A stretch of 64,000 nt of DNA from Rhodococcus sp. KBS0724 (GTDB lineage: Bacteria > Actinomycetota > Actinomycetes > Mycobacteriales > Mycobacteriaceae). The stretch covers positions 3,920,501 through 3,984,500 of the forward strand of contig NZ_VCBX02000001.1 in the NCBI RefSeq assembly GCF_005938745.2, written 5' to 3'. The notes beneath the pieces were generated by a model, which was given only the letters and a program-made list of their open reading frames with translations, was not told the origin of the DNA and did not search any database. A program made the position numbers and the translations under genes. Of the stretch, positions 63,001 to 64,000 are shown piece by piece; positions within the stretch are counted from its first letter, which is position 1; each line of letters starts with the position of its first letter.

Positions 63001-64000
63001 GGCGGAGTGTGGGATCGCTCCGCGAAATCCGTGCCGATCAGCGCAGAAATGAGGGCTGCGCTTGGCCTCGATTCGGATGTCACCGCGATGACTCCGCCGG
63101 AACTGGTTCGTGTGATCCTGAGGGCGCCGGTAGATCTGCTGTGGAACGGCGGAATCGGAACGTATGTCAAATGCGTGGCGGAGTCCGACCTCGACGTCGG
63201 TGACAAGAGCAACGATTCCGTTCGGGTGAACGGGAACGAATTGCGCGTTCGAGTGGTCGGTGAAGGCGGCAACCTCGGTCTGACTCAGGCGGGGCGCATC
63301 GAGTTCGCACGTACCGGTGGCCGCATCAACACCGATGCGCTGGACAACTCGGCGGGAGTCGACTGCTCGGACCACGAAGTCAACATCAAGGTGCTAGTCG
63401 ATGGATTGATTGCGTTAGGTTCGCGAACGCGAGAGGAGCGTTCGGAACTTCTTGCCTCCATGACGGGCGAAGTATCCGCTCTTGTCCTGGCGGACAACCA
63501 TTCTCAGAACGAACTGATGGGAACAACCCGCGCTGACTGCGCCCAGATGCTCGGAGTGCACAGTCGCCTGATCAGCAGCCTGGAGGCTAAGGGATCGCTG
63601 GACCGCCGTCTCGAAGTACTGCCGACAAAAAAGGAGGTGGCGGCACTGCGAAAATCCGGGCTCGGCTTGTCCTCTCCGGAACTCGCGACGTTGACGGCTC
63701 ACATCAAACTCGACCTGAAAGCGGAACTTCTGCAGGGCGACTTGATCGACAATCCCGTATTTCTTCCGGTTCTCGTGCAGTACTTCCCGGAGCAATTGCG
63801 TGATCACTGCGAAGGCATCGTCCGGCATCCACTTCGCCGCGAGATCATTGCCACCGTACTCACCAACGAGGTTGTCGACCGTGGCGGAATCACCTACGTT
63901 TTCCGGCTCGGAGAGGAAATCGGGGCGAGGCCCGAAGACGCTGTGCGTGCTTTCACGATCGTCACCGCGGTTTTCGGATTACGTGAACTGTGGGCCGAGA
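60034..64000 (+). CDS. gdh: NAD-specific glutamate dehydrogenase, large type (partial)
   Basis: ATG 60034 after GGAAGG opens a frame that runs off the right edge after about 1,322 codons; family members are about 1,600 residues. The N-terminal about 700 residues are ACT-like regulatory regions. The catalytic core then shows [20 protein letters not shown] (about residue 746), [31 protein letters not shown] (about 924) and [10 protein letters not shown] (about 1,037). It deaminates glutamate to 2-oxoglutarate and ammonium. It diverges from hutUIG and shares their operator, so it probably drains the glutamate made from histidine into the TCA cycle. Confidence 0.93.
   Translation, partial: [1322 protein letters not shown]

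Noticed and set aside
1..64000. Search by eye for CRISPR arrays, tRNA and rRNA genes
   Set aside because: No regularly spaced repeats, tRNA arms with CCA-type ends or rRNA blocks were noticed; a tRNAscan run would be decisive.

Overview
The window looks like chromosomal DNA of a high-GC actinobacterium, most probably a Rhodococcus (R. erythropolis/qingshengii type). Grounds: codon usage, a mycofactocin-type SDR, a KstR-like operator next to a fadD, many single-gene oxidoreductase/regulator pairs, and a glycine-betaine-type transporter inside a histidine-utilisation (hut) locus. The genus call is inference. I see no rRNA, tRNA or CRISPR array.

Layout. 0-2 kb: two overlapping lipoprotein genes. 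2-6.4 kb: a catabolic trio (mycofactocin-type SDR, FMO-type flavoprotein monooxygenase, acyl-CoA ligase behind a KstR-like box). 6.6-14.6 kb: a VOC protein with a frameshifted WYL regulator, a HIT protein, then a TauD-like oxygenase lacking the iron-binding Asp, an orphan peptide-type binding lipoprotein, a cysteine-synthase/CBS-like enzyme, an MFS carrier and an HxlR regulator. 14.6-33 kb: an accessory stretch of regulator/oxidoreductase/MFS units with several gene remnants. It includes a likely minus-strand operon MFS - D-2-hydroxyacid dehydrogenase - MBL hydrolase - aldo/keto reductase - TetR.

33-42.7 kb: remnants of a thiolase, a CoA-transferase and an XRE-cupin regulator, then hutD. A compact operon follows: FAD amine oxidase-like enzyme, gamma-glutamylmethylamide synthetase-like enzyme, three N-methylglutamate-synthase-like subunits, an intact XRE-cupin regulator and an M20 amidohydrolase. 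This resembles the N-methylglutamate route of methylamine or N-methyl amino acid use, but has one FAD enzyme where methylotrophs have a multi-subunit dehydrogenase.

42.7-50.3 kb: an eroded, mobile-looking segment. It holds two broken secreted-protein genes, a large LuxR-family ATPase regulator, an intact IS630 transposase, a pair of unknown proteins and a coupled pair of tiny genes, one with two CxxC pairs.

50.6-64 kb: the histidine catabolic locus. A histidase-family lyase with a Gly-Thr-Gly triad and an OpuC/HutXWV-type ABC importer form a plus-strand operon. hutU-hutI-hutG face it on the minus strand, with a bidirectional terminator between. An NAD-glutamate dehydrogenase runs divergently off the right edge. 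The promoters of the lyase operon, hutUIG and the dehydrogenase gene share one 20-bp composite operator, suggesting a regulon from histidine to 2-oxoglutarate.
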